Shown here piece by piece: positions 1-5,659 of a DNA stretch of 6,421 nucleotides; positions within the stretch are counted from its first letter, which is position 1, and each line of letters begins with the position of its first letter. The DNA comes from Desulfofustis sp. (GTDB lineage Bacteria > Desulfobacterota > Desulfobulbia > Desulfobulbales > Desulfocapsaceae), in contig JARFQM010000125.1 of the NCBI GenBank assembly GCA_029287755.1, positions 1 through 6,421 on the forward strand, read 5' to 3'. The position numbers and the translations under genes are program-made. A model generated the notes under the pieces. The model had not been told where the DNA came from. It was given only the letters and a program-made list of their open reading frames with translations, and ran no database searches.

Positions 1-614
1 ACCCTGAACTTGGCGCCGTAATCGCGAGGGGTGCGGCCGGAGTCTTTTAATAAACGCTCAAACAGCTTTTTCTTTTTCAGCCCGGTGCAGCCCTTTTTCA
101 GGCACAGTTCAACAATGGCGTCATACTCGCGCTCATAGCCGCGAATTTCGCAGACAACAACCTGCTCCACCACATCTGAGCCCATTTCCTGCAGCTGATC
201 ATTGCGGATCACCAACCTGACCACCGTCTTGCGGTCCTTGTTCATGATCCGAAATTGGCTGGCCTCGCTCGTCACCTCGACAATGGGACAGAGCGCCCGC
301 ATGTCGATGCACGATTTCAGCCGCTCATTGAGCGTTCCGGCTTCGATGTCCCACCAGAAGAACTTGGATTTTCTGCGCCCGGAGGCGACTGCCACCTGCT
401 GACCGTTGAAGCGTTCCAGGTGCAGAGTGGCGCCCGCGGAGAAAAAAACCTGACTCGCGCGGTGCAGCCGCCAGTCAAAGGTATCATAATAGCAACGCTG
501 GCTGACCTCATGGTCAAACTGCTCGACGATGAACCTTTTTGACAATCCCCTGAGCAGCGAATCACCCCCTCCATCCCCGGGTAAACTGAACATCTTTGTG
601 CGGAGCCGTTTCAT
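1..614 (-). CDS. CYTH-like/CHAD-type protein, N-terminal 204 residues (partial)
   Basis: This gene runs off the left edge, so only the N-terminal half is visible. Residues ~25-175 look like the CYTH-like domain that precedes CHAD domains. There is a CYYDTFDWRLHRA segment at 41-53, matching the YYDT..W.L.R.G signature of the family, then a KTVVRLVIRN strand at 129-138 and a CEIRGYEREYD segment at 155-165. The last visible stretch, SGRTPRDYGAKF at 192-203, resembles the G-R-x-P-x-D-Y linker that leads into CHAD in these proteins. The catalytic ExExK signature of true triphosphate-cleaving CYTH enzymes is absent near the N-terminus, so the domain is probably non-catalytic. CHAD domains are helical, rich in conserved His, and known to bind polyphosphate. 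The CHAD domain itself is inferred and lies outside the window. The ATG sits one base after the argJ stop, with an AGG seven bases upstream inside argJ, which suggests translational coupling. A second Met at residue 8 is a possible alternative start. Confidence 0.65.
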   Translation of the reverse strand, partial: MKRLRTKMFSLPGDGGGDSLLRGLSKRFIVEQFDHEVSQRCYYDTFDWRLHRASQVFFSAGATLHLERFNGQQVAVASGRRKSKFFWWDIEAGTLNERLKSCIDMRALCPIVEVTSEASQFRIMNKDRKTVVRLVIRNDQLQEMGSDVVEQVVVCEIRGYEREYDAIVELCLKKGCTGLKKKKLFERLLKDSGRTPRDYGAKFR

Positions 615-615
615 A

Positions 616-1800
616 TCAGGACCTGTAATCAGCGTTTATTTTTACATAATCTATGGACAGGTCGCAGGTGTAGACCTCTTCACAACCGGTTCCGTCCTGC
701 AGGTCTATGCAGACCGTGAACTGATTGTTTTTCAGTACCTGCGTTGCTTTCTTTTCAGCTTCGCTCCCCTGGGCGACACCGTTTCTGACGATCACCACAT
801 CGCCAAAGGCGATATCGACCCGGTCCGGATTGAATCGTATGCCCGATCTGCCCATGGCGCCGAGAATACGACCCCAGTTGGCATCTTCTCCAAAAAAGGC
901 CGTCTTGACCAGGCTGGAATTGGCCACGGTCCGGGCCATCTTCTCGGCCTCATGATCCTCCTTGGCACCACAGACGCGTATGGTGATGAGTTTGGTCGCC
1001 CCTTCACCATCCTCGACGATTTTCAGGGCCAGCTCCTTGCAGATCTCTTCCAGGCAGTCTCTAAACAGCCCATAGTCGGGGTGCTGATCATCCTCTATCC
1101 AGGGATTGTCGGCTGCGCCGTTGGCCAGCACCAGCACCATGTCATTGGTGCTGGTGTCGCCGTCGACGGTGATGCGGTTGAAGGTTGTCTCTACCGCAGC
1201 TTTGAGGGCGCTGCTGAGTTCGGGAAAACTAATCTGGGCATCGGTAAGAATAAAGGCAAGCATGGTGGCCATGTCAGGCATGATCATCCCGGATCCCTTG
1301 GCCATGCCCAGGAACTTAACCTCCCTGCCGCCGACTGCCAGTGTCCTGGCCACCGTCTTGGGTACCGTGTCGGTGGTCATAATCGCCTCGGCAACCTGAG
1401 CGAAATGGTTTTCAGAGAGATTCGCCACCAACGAACCCATGTGCTTTTCAAAGGCAGCCACATTGAGCGGCAAGCCGATCACCCCGGTGGAGGACACCAG
1501 CACCATGTCTTCCGGGATGGCAAGAGCCTCGGCTACCAGGCGGCTGGTTTGCACCGCCGCCTCCATTCCTTCTTTGCCGGTGCAGGCATTGGCGTTACCA
1601 CTGTTCACCAGAAGGGCCTGACAGCGGCCCTGTTTCAACCTGTCGATGCTCAACAGCACCGGGGCAGCCTTGACCTGATTGGTGGTGAAGACGCCGGCTG
1701 CCACCGCAGGCGTGCTGCTGTAGACCAGACCCAGATCGAGTCGATCCTGGTATTTGATGCCGGCGGTAACGGCAGACAAAGAAAAACCTTTTATTATCAT
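616..1800 (-). CDS. argJ: Bifunctional glutamate N-acetyltransferase / ornithine acetyltransferase ArgJ
   Basis: ArgJ moves the acetyl group from N2-acetylornithine to glutamate, recycling it in the cyclic arginine pathway. Bifunctional forms also acetylate glutamate from acetyl-CoA. The protein has 394 residues, a normal full length. It carries the N-terminal KGF..SAV.AGIK signature (4-16), the oxyanion-hole Thr-Gly in SSTGVIG (T105-G106), and the self-cleavage motif KGSGMIMPDMATML (168-181). The precursor should split between A178 and T179, leaving Thr179 as the N-terminal nucleophile of the beta chain. GDTSTND (214-220) and the C-terminal INADYRS ending are also typical. Whether it is mono- or bifunctional cannot be read from the sequence. 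It starts with ATG at 1800, with a partial Shine-Dalgarno (TGGA) about seven bases upstream. It is the first gene of its minus-strand unit and is followed after one base by the CYTH/CHAD-type gene. No other arg gene is in the window. Confidence 0.96.
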   Translation of the reverse strand: MIIKGFSLSAVTAGIKYQDRLDLGLVYSSTPAVAAGVFTTNQVKAAPVLLSIDRLKQGRCQALLVNSGNANACTGKEGMEAAVQTSRLVAEALAIPEDMVLVSSTGVIGLPLNVAAFEKHMGSLVANLSENHFAQVAEAIMTTDTVPKTVARTLAVGGREVKFLGMAKGSGMIMPDMATMLAFILTDAQISFPELSSALKAAVETTFNRITVDGDTSTNDMVLVLANGAADNPWIEDDQHPDYGLFRDCLEEICKELALKIVEDGEGATKLITIRVCGAKEDHEAEKMARTVANSSLVKTAFFGEDANWGRILGAMGRSGIRFNPDRVDIAFGDVVIVRNGVAQGSEAEKKATQVLKNNQFTVCIDLQDGTGCEEVYTCDLSIDYVKINADYRS

Positions 1801-1896
1801 TGCAAAATCCAGTATAGTTTCAATATGTCCGGCTACTTGCGATTATTCAGAAGAGATGATGAGGCGACGACTCCACCACTGGTCCACACTATGCCC

Positions 1897-1926
1897 AGGA
1901 CAAAAAAATTCACAGCTTACTATAGA
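1897..1926 (+). promoter_or_regulatory. Weak candidate sigma-70 promoter for the cardiolipin synthase gene
   Basis: AGGACA at 1897-1902 (four of six bases matching TTGACA) and TATAGA at 1921-1926 (four of six matching TATAAT) are separated by 18 bases. Transcription would start near 1933, about 60 bases before the ATG at 1996. Both boxes are poor matches, so this is only the best plus-strand candidate in the gap. Confidence 0.2.
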
Positions 1927-1936
1927 TAACAAGCTG
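1913..1936. repeat. 6-bp inverted repeat with 12-bp spacer over the candidate -10 box
   Basis: The arms CAGCTT (1913-1918) and AAGCTG (1931-1936) are perfect inverted repeats flanking the TATAGA element. The placement would suit a dimeric repressor site. A repeat this short is expected about once by chance in a region of this size, so function is not established. Confidence 0.25.
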
Positions 1937-1995
1937 ATGTTTAACAACATCGAAAACAAATATTTGTCCTCAACCAGCCGATCAGCCAATCCTTC

Positions 1996-3501
1996 ATGAG
2001 CGAAGAACAAGTACATTGGTTTTTCACCGTGTACCCGACCATATTACTGCTCGCCGACCTGACCATACGGATCGGTTTGTCGTTTCGGGTCATCATGCTC
2101 AAGCGCCCCCACGGTGTTACCTTCGCCTGGTTGATCGTCATCCTGCTCATCCCATTTTTGGGAGCGATTGTCTACCTTTTCGTTGGTGAAAACCGTATTT
2201 CAGAAAAACGTGCTGCCCGCTCGCGCCAGAGTCAGGATTACTACCAGTACTGGCTCAACTCTCTGCGAAACCGATCCCCGGTCAACTGGGACGACATGGT
2301 CGATACCTGCCTGCCGCTGCACAACCAGGCTGAGCAGCTCATCGGCATTCCCGCCCTGGCCGGCAACCAGCTTGAACTGATTGAGACCCCGGACGATATT
2401 CTTGATGCCATAGCCAACGATATCCGGCAGGCCCGCTCCACCTGCCATCTTCAGTTTTACATCTGGCAGGAGGGCGGCAAAGTCACTGAGATCGAAAATG
2501 CACTGTGTGAGGCAGCGGCCAGAGGGGTGACCTGCAGAATTCTGCTCGATTCCATCGGCAGTCAGGATTTTCTTAAAAGCGAACGGAAAAAAGCTTTGCA
2601 GGAGGCCGGAATCAAAATACGGGAGGCATTGCCTGCCGGACTCATCAAGGCGCTTTTCGCCCGCATCGATATACGCAATCACCGTAAAATTGTCGTCATT
2701 GATGGAGAAATCGCCTACACCGGCAGCCAGAATATGGTGGATCCCCGCTATTTCAAACAGGATTCCGGAGTCGGCCAGTGGGTCGACGTCATGGTTAGAA
2801 TAACCGGGCCCGTAGTCGAGAGTCTGGCCGGCACCTTCACCAGTGACTGGTACCTGGAATCGGATGAGCAATATGTGCAGATCTTCGAGGGCGAGGATAC
2901 CTTCGACAGCATCCGGCAGATGTTTGATGTGCACATCGTTGAGAAGACCGGTGAGACGCCAGTCCAGCTCGTCCCCTCCGGTCCCGGACTGGTACCCGAA
3001 GCGATTCACTCTCTGCTGTTGACGACGATCTATTCAGCCCGCGACGAACTGGTATTGACCACACCCTATTTCGTGCCGGACGAGCCGCTGCTGACCGCCC
3101 TCAAATCGGCTGCCCAGCGCGGCGTTAACGTCACCCTGATCGTGCCCAGAAAAAATGACTCGAAACTGGTCCATTATGCCAGCAGATCTCATTACTTGGA
3201 CTTGGCCAAGTCAGGCGTCAGGATAATGCTGTTCAACGGCGGGCTGCTGCACTCGAAGACCATCACCGTTGATCGTGAGTTTGCCCTTTTTGGATCGGTC
3301 AACCTCGATATGCGCAGCTTCTGGCTCAATTTCGAAGCCACCCTGTTTATCTACGACCGCACCTTTACTGATAAGGTTCGAACCATTCTGGCCCACTATG
3401 AAGATCAATCAGAAGAGGTGCAACTCGATGAAATAGAAAGCAGGCCGGTGATCAACCGCTTCAAAGAAAATATTGCCCTGTTGATCGGGCCGCTGCTCTA
3501 G
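1996..3501 (+). CDS. cls: Cardiolipin synthase-type phospholipase D family protein
   Basis: The likely reaction is joining phosphatidyl groups to make cardiolipin (two phosphatidylglycerols giving cardiolipin and glycerol) at the inner membrane. The 501-residue length fits the bacterial ClsA type (about 480-510). Two N-terminal hydrophobic segments (roughly 10-30 and 42-63) form the membrane anchor, the second followed by the family's FVGENRIS segment. The two phospholipase D HKD motifs are complete: H229-K231-D236 followed by GSQN at 243-246, and H419-K421-D426 followed by GSVNLDMRS at 433-441. The ATG at 1996 is the only good start: the frame has an upstream stop at 1942 and no other ATG, GTG or TTG between. 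No Shine-Dalgarno precedes it. The metallophosphoesterase gene follows 29 bases later on the same strand, so the two are probably co-transcribed. Assignment to cardiolipin rather than another phosphatidyl transfer is by family resemblance. Confidence 0.92.
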   Translation: MSEEQVHWFFTVYPTILLLADLTIRIGLSFRVIMLKRPHGVTFAWLIVILLIPFLGAIVYLFVGENRISEKRAARSRQSQDYYQYWLNSLRNRSPVNWDDMVDTCLPLHNQAEQLIGIPALAGNQLELIETPDDILDAIANDIRQARSTCHLQFYIWQEGGKVTEIENALCEAAARGVTCRILLDSIGSQDFLKSERKKALQEAGIKIREALPAGLIKALFARIDIRNHRKIVVIDGEIAYTGSQNMVDPRYFKQDSGVGQWVDVMVRITGPVVESLAGTFTSDWYLESDEQYVQIFEGEDTFDSIRQMFDVHIVEKTGETPVQLVPSGPGLVPEAIHSLLLTTIYSARDELVLTTPYFVPDEPLLTALKSAAQRGVNVTLIVPRKNDSKLVHYASRSHYLDLAKSGVRIMLFNGGLLHSKTITVDREFALFGSVNLDMRSFWLNFEATLFIYDRTFTDKVRTILAHYEDQSEEVQLDEIESRPVINRFKENIALLIGPLL

Positions 3502-3530
3502 CCCATCCCCGTCAGCTCTCGTCTCCTGTC

Positions 3531-4271
3531 ATGCGCATCCTGCTGATCTCAGACATTCATGCCAACGTTGTGGCACTTGAAGCGGTCGCCGCAAGGTTTC
3601 CTCCCCCTGCCTTCGATCTGATCATTAACGGTGGCGACACCTTGGTTTACGGCCCCTTTCCAAACCAGACCATTGACTGGCTCAGATATCATCGGGTGCT
3701 CTCCATCCTCGGCAACACCGATCGCCATATCATCGCCCTGCTCGCCGGCAAGACCTTCAAGAAACCACGCAAAGCCGAGAAAAGAATCATGTACGGCTGG
3801 ACTGCAGCCGAACTCAGCGGCGACAATCGCAACTGGCTGCGTGACCAGCCGGCGGCAAGGGAAATAGCGGCGCCTGCAGCTCCGGGGAACAACACAAAAC
3901 AGCCGATTCTGGCCATGCATCACGGCAGCCCGGCCGACCCGGATGAATTTCTCTTCGGCGCCACCCCCGTCTGTCGATTTCAGGAACTCTCAAGAATGGT
4001 GTCCGCCCCTCTGGTAACCATTGGCCACAGCCACCAGCAATTCAACATTCAGGCCGGCGGGGTCACCTTCATCAATCCCGGCAGCACCGGCAGGATGTTT
4101 GACGGCAAGCTGAGCGGGGGATGTGCAGTAATCACGGTTGAAAAATACGGAGTCACCATCAACCTGCACCGCGTCCCTTATTCGGCATCTGCTGTTGCCA
4201 GTGAAATCAGAAGGCAGAGGTTGCCCTCCATCTATGCTGAGATGTACCTGCGCGGCCGAAAACTCAATTAG
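3531..4271 (+). CDS. YfcE/MJ0936-like calcineurin-type metallophosphoesterase
   Basis: This is a soluble 246-residue two-metal phosphoesterase. The metal-binding motifs run in family order: D8-x-H10 (SDIHAN), G35-D36 (NGGDTLVYGP), N62 and D64 in GNTD, the H130-H131 pair in AMHHGSP, and H166/H168 in TIGHSHQQF. INPGSTG at 181-187 is the usual segment after the last motif. All metal ligands appear to be present, so it should be active, most likely on phosphodiesters or phosphomonoesters. The true substrate cannot be read from the sequence, and YfcE-group enzymes are often known only from artificial substrates. The MRILLISDIHAN start is unambiguous, yet the 29-base pyrimidine-rich gap after the cardiolipin synthase stop holds no Shine-Dalgarno. 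Translation may depend on coupling or on ribosomal protein S1. The family contains no lipid-specific signature, so a link to phospholipid turnover is suggested only by the neighbour. Confidence 0.85.
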   Translation: MRILLISDIHANVVALEAVAARFPPPAFDLIINGGDTLVYGPFPNQTIDWLRYHRVLSILGNTDRHIIALLAGKTFKKPRKAEKRIMYGWTAAELSGDNRNWLRDQPAAREIAAPAAPGNNTKQPILAMHHGSPADPDEFLFGATPVCRFQELSRMVSAPLVTIGHSHQQFNIQAGGVTFINPGSTGRMFDGKLSGGCAVITVEKYGVTINLHRVPYSASAVASEIRRQRLPSIYAEMYLRGRKLN

Positions 4272-4280
4272 CCTCAATTA
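4263..4280. repeat. Two 8-bp direct repeats, CTCAATTA, 10 bp apart
   Basis: CTCAATTA occurs at 4263-4270 and again at 4273-4280, spanning the metallophosphoesterase stop codon (TAG at 4269-4271). The 10-bp period puts both copies on one DNA face just upstream of the candidate ppk2 promoter. It could be a tandem regulator site or a small local duplication. Confidence 0.3.
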
Positions 4281-4284
4281 CCAT

Positions 4285-4314
4285 TTGCCTTATCTGACTT
4301 TACTCTGTTAGATT
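4285..4314 (+). promoter_or_regulatory. Candidate extended -10 promoter for ppk2
   Basis: TTGCCT at 4285-4290 is followed, after 18 bases, by TAGATT at 4309-4314 (four of six matching TATAAT), preceded by a TGT extended -10 element at 4306-4308. Transcription would begin near 4321, leaving a leader of about 60 bases. The leader contains a small perfect hairpin, ACTCG-TTTC-CGAGT at 4331-4344, with no T-run after it, so it is not a terminator. The 112-bp gap before ppk2 supports separate transcription from the upstream pair. Confidence 0.25.
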
Positions 4315-4372
4315 CTTGTCAGGTTTCTTTACTCGTTTCCGAGTGCAGGCGAGCCCCCTACCCCTCGATAAT

Positions 4373-4376
4373 GGAG
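4373..4376 (+). promoter_or_regulatory. Ribosome binding site of ppk2
   Basis: GGAG lies seven bases before the ATG at 4384. It fixes the ppk2 start and contrasts with the two plus-strand genes upstream, which have no recognisable Shine-Dalgarno. Confidence 0.75.
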
Positions 4377-4383
4377 CCAGACC

Positions 4384-5295
4384 ATGGGTGACAACGGCAA
4401 AAAAGAGAAGAAGTCGAAAGGCACAAAGGAAGACATCAAACTCCAGGAACTGACTGCGCTGCGCAATATAGATGCCAAGGAGAGCAAGGAAAGAACTGCC
4501 GTCTGGATCAAAAACTGGCACCTCGCCTATGAATACGAATTGAGGCGACTGCAGGTCGAGCTGATGAAGCTCCAGCAGACCATGCAGGCCGAGGGCACCA
4601 GGTTGCTGCTGATTTTCGAGGGTCGCGACGCTGCCGGCAAGGGAGGCACCATAAAAAGGATCATCGCCCACCTCAATCCTCGCTACACCAGGGTAACGGC
4701 CCTGACCAAGCCCAACGAAACGGAACAGACCCAATGGTATTTTCAACGTTATATCAGCCATCTTCCAGCCGCCGGTGAAATAGTGTTCTTTGATCGCAGC
4801 TGGTACAACCGGGCCATGGTTGAACCGGTCATGGGATTCTGTACCGACGAGCAAAACAAACGTTTTCTCAAAGACGTTCCGCTGCTGGAGGAGCTCATCG
4901 TCAAAGACGGCATCAAACTCTTCAAATTCTATTTCTCTGTATCCAAGGAAGTTCAGAAAGAGCGCTTCGAATCGAGGCGTGAAGACCCGCTGAAACAGTA
5001 CAAGCTTTCACCGGTCGACAACCTTGCCCAGAAGTACTGGGACCAATATTCATTGAGAAAATTTCAGATGCTGCAGGAAACGAACCGGACCATCGCTCCC
5101 TGGACCATCATCAGATCCGACAACAAAAAAATGGCTCGCATCAACTGTATCAGATTTTTGCTGAGTCAACTGAACTATGAGGGAAAACTGTCGGCCAAGG
5201 AACTGACGCCGGATCCCGAAATCATTGTCTCGGGCATCGACGAGTTGAAGCACATGGAAGAGCACTTGATGAGTCCGGAGAAGCTCTACGGCTAG
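4384..5295 (+). CDS. ppk2: Polyphosphate kinase 2, class I-like (polyphosphate:NDP phosphotransferase)
   Basis: PPK2 enzymes move phosphate between inorganic polyphosphate and nucleotides in the cytoplasm. Class I members mostly use polyphosphate to turn ADP or GDP into the triphosphate. The 303-residue protein has one PPK2 domain after a charged, Lys-rich N-terminus (1-40). The Walker A loop is GRDAAGKGGT (80-89, with Lys86), followed by HLNPR (96-100). QWYFQRY (117-123) and HLPAAGEIVFFDRSWYNRA (126-144) follow, the latter holding the Walker B Asp137-Arg138. The lid is SRREDPLKQYKLSP (197-210), with the conserved VD after it. Position 145, normally Gly in YNRAGVE, is Met here. The start is set by ATG 4384 with a good Shine-Dalgarno. 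The gene stands 112 bp after the metallophosphoesterase gene and converges on the PII-like gene. Class I is assigned by motif resemblance. ADP versus GDP preference, and direction, cannot be told from the sequence. Confidence 0.93.
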   Translation: MGDNGKKEKKSKGTKEDIKLQELTALRNIDAKESKERTAVWIKNWHLAYEYELRRLQVELMKLQQTMQAEGTRLLLIFEGRDAAGKGGTIKRIIAHLNPRYTRVTALTKPNETEQTQWYFQRYISHLPAAGEIVFFDRSWYNRAMVEPVMGFCTDEQNKRFLKDVPLLEELIVKDGIKLFKFYFSVSKEVQKERFESRREDPLKQYKLSPVDNLAQKYWDQYSLRKFQMLQETNRTIAPWTIIRSDNKKMARINCIRFLLSQLNYEGKLSAKELTPDPEIIVSGIDELKHMEEHLMSPEKLYG

Positions 5296-5318
5296 GGGTA
5301 TCGCTTAAGACCCGCTGT

Positions 5319-5328
5319 GCTGATCAGC
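5319..5328. repeat. Perfect 10-bp palindrome at the convergent gene junction
   Basis: GCTGATCAGC is fully self-complementary and covers the stop codon of the PII-like gene. It has no loop and no adjacent T-run, so it does not look like a terminator. I see no intrinsic terminator in the 28 bases between the two convergent stops. Confidence 0.3.
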
Positions 5329-5659
5329 TATCTCCCGTGCGCATGGCGTTGAGCTGACTCTCAAGCCCAACCACCTGGTCCACGGGCATCACAAAAGCTA
5401 TGCCGGTGCCCGGCTTATGGAACTCACCAGCCGTCTGAATGGCAGCGAGCACCGGATCCACCAGGTGGCTTCCCAGCAGAAACATTACGATATCGGTCTG
5501 CGACTCGAGCGTCAGCCCGAAAAAGGACTTTGCCTCCCGGATGCCGGTGCCCCGGGCCGGAATTATCGTTGCCCCGGTCGCCCCTGCCGCTTTTCCCGCA
5601 TCCACGACCCGGTCGGTATAATCAGGTTTGACACTGGTTAAGATCACCTTAAAATCCAT
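5324..5659 (-). CDS. PII-like signalling protein paired with a DUF1538 membrane protein
   Basis: PII-type proteins are small trimeric sensors that bind nucleotides and control transporters or enzymes by contact. This one has 111 residues, close to the usual 112. Recognisable parts are the first beta strand MDFKVILTSVKP (1-12), the helix DRVVDAGKAAGATGATII (16-33), the RGTGI turn (36-40), a region in the T-loop place (about 41-54, FFGLTLESQTD), and PGTGIAFVMPVDQVVGL (83-99) in place of the canonical GDGKIFV..V block. The canonical T-loop Tyr and the Lys of GDGK are missing, so it is PII-like rather than a GlnB/GlnK orthologue, and uridylylation is unlikely. The frame is open upstream to another Met at 5722, but ATG 5659 is preferred: it begins the PII fold and has a strong Shine-Dalgarno. 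It overlaps the DUF1538 gene by 11 bases, which points to a shared transcript and a joint function. The ligand is unknown. Confidence 0.82.
   Translation of the reverse strand: MDFKVILTSVKPDYTDRVVDAGKAAGATGATIIPARGTGIREAKSFFGLTLESQTDIVMFLLGSHLVDPVLAAIQTAGEFHKPGTGIAFVMPVDQVVGLESQLNAMRTGDS

Larger units (their letters stand above)
1801..1995. other. Divergent intergenic region between argJ and the cardiolipin synthase gene
   Basis: These 195 bases separate two divergently transcribed genes and must hold the control signals for both unless transcription enters from elsewhere. The region is more AT-rich than the flanking genes in its right half (about 1900-1965). I see a weak plus-strand promoter candidate and a 6-bp inverted repeat overlapping it, listed separately. 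I see no convincing sigma-70 promoter for argJ, no ARG-box-like pair I would stand behind, no terminator hairpin and no supported small gene. Confidence 0.7.

Noticed and set aside
1811..1816. TATACT on the minus strand (five of six matching TATAAT) as an argJ -10 box
   Set aside because: It lies only ten bases before the argJ ATG, which would leave almost no leader, and no -35 box sits at a proper distance.
529..1929. A 466-codon plus-strand open frame antisense to argJ
   Set aside because: It is the mirror of the argJ coding frame. The protein is rich in Gly, His and Gln with no recognisable domain, and the other strand encodes a full ArgJ with all active-site motifs.
1825..1929. A 34-codon plus-strand frame in the argJ-cls gap
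   Set aside because: There is no Shine-Dalgarno, no recognisable product, and composition like the neighbouring shadow frame.
2200..3009. A 269-codon minus-strand open frame inside the cardiolipin synthase gene
   Set aside because: It lies wholly within a gene with two intact HKD motifs and shows no domain or ribosome binding site of its own.
4300..4854. A 184-codon minus-strand open frame over the ppk2 start
   Set aside because: It is a shadow of the ppk2 frame, with no domain signature and an unlikely arrangement across the ppk2 leader.
5296..5323. GGGT/ACCC inverted repeat between the convergent genes as a terminator
   Set aside because: The stem is only four base pairs around a ten-base loop with no T-run on either strand.
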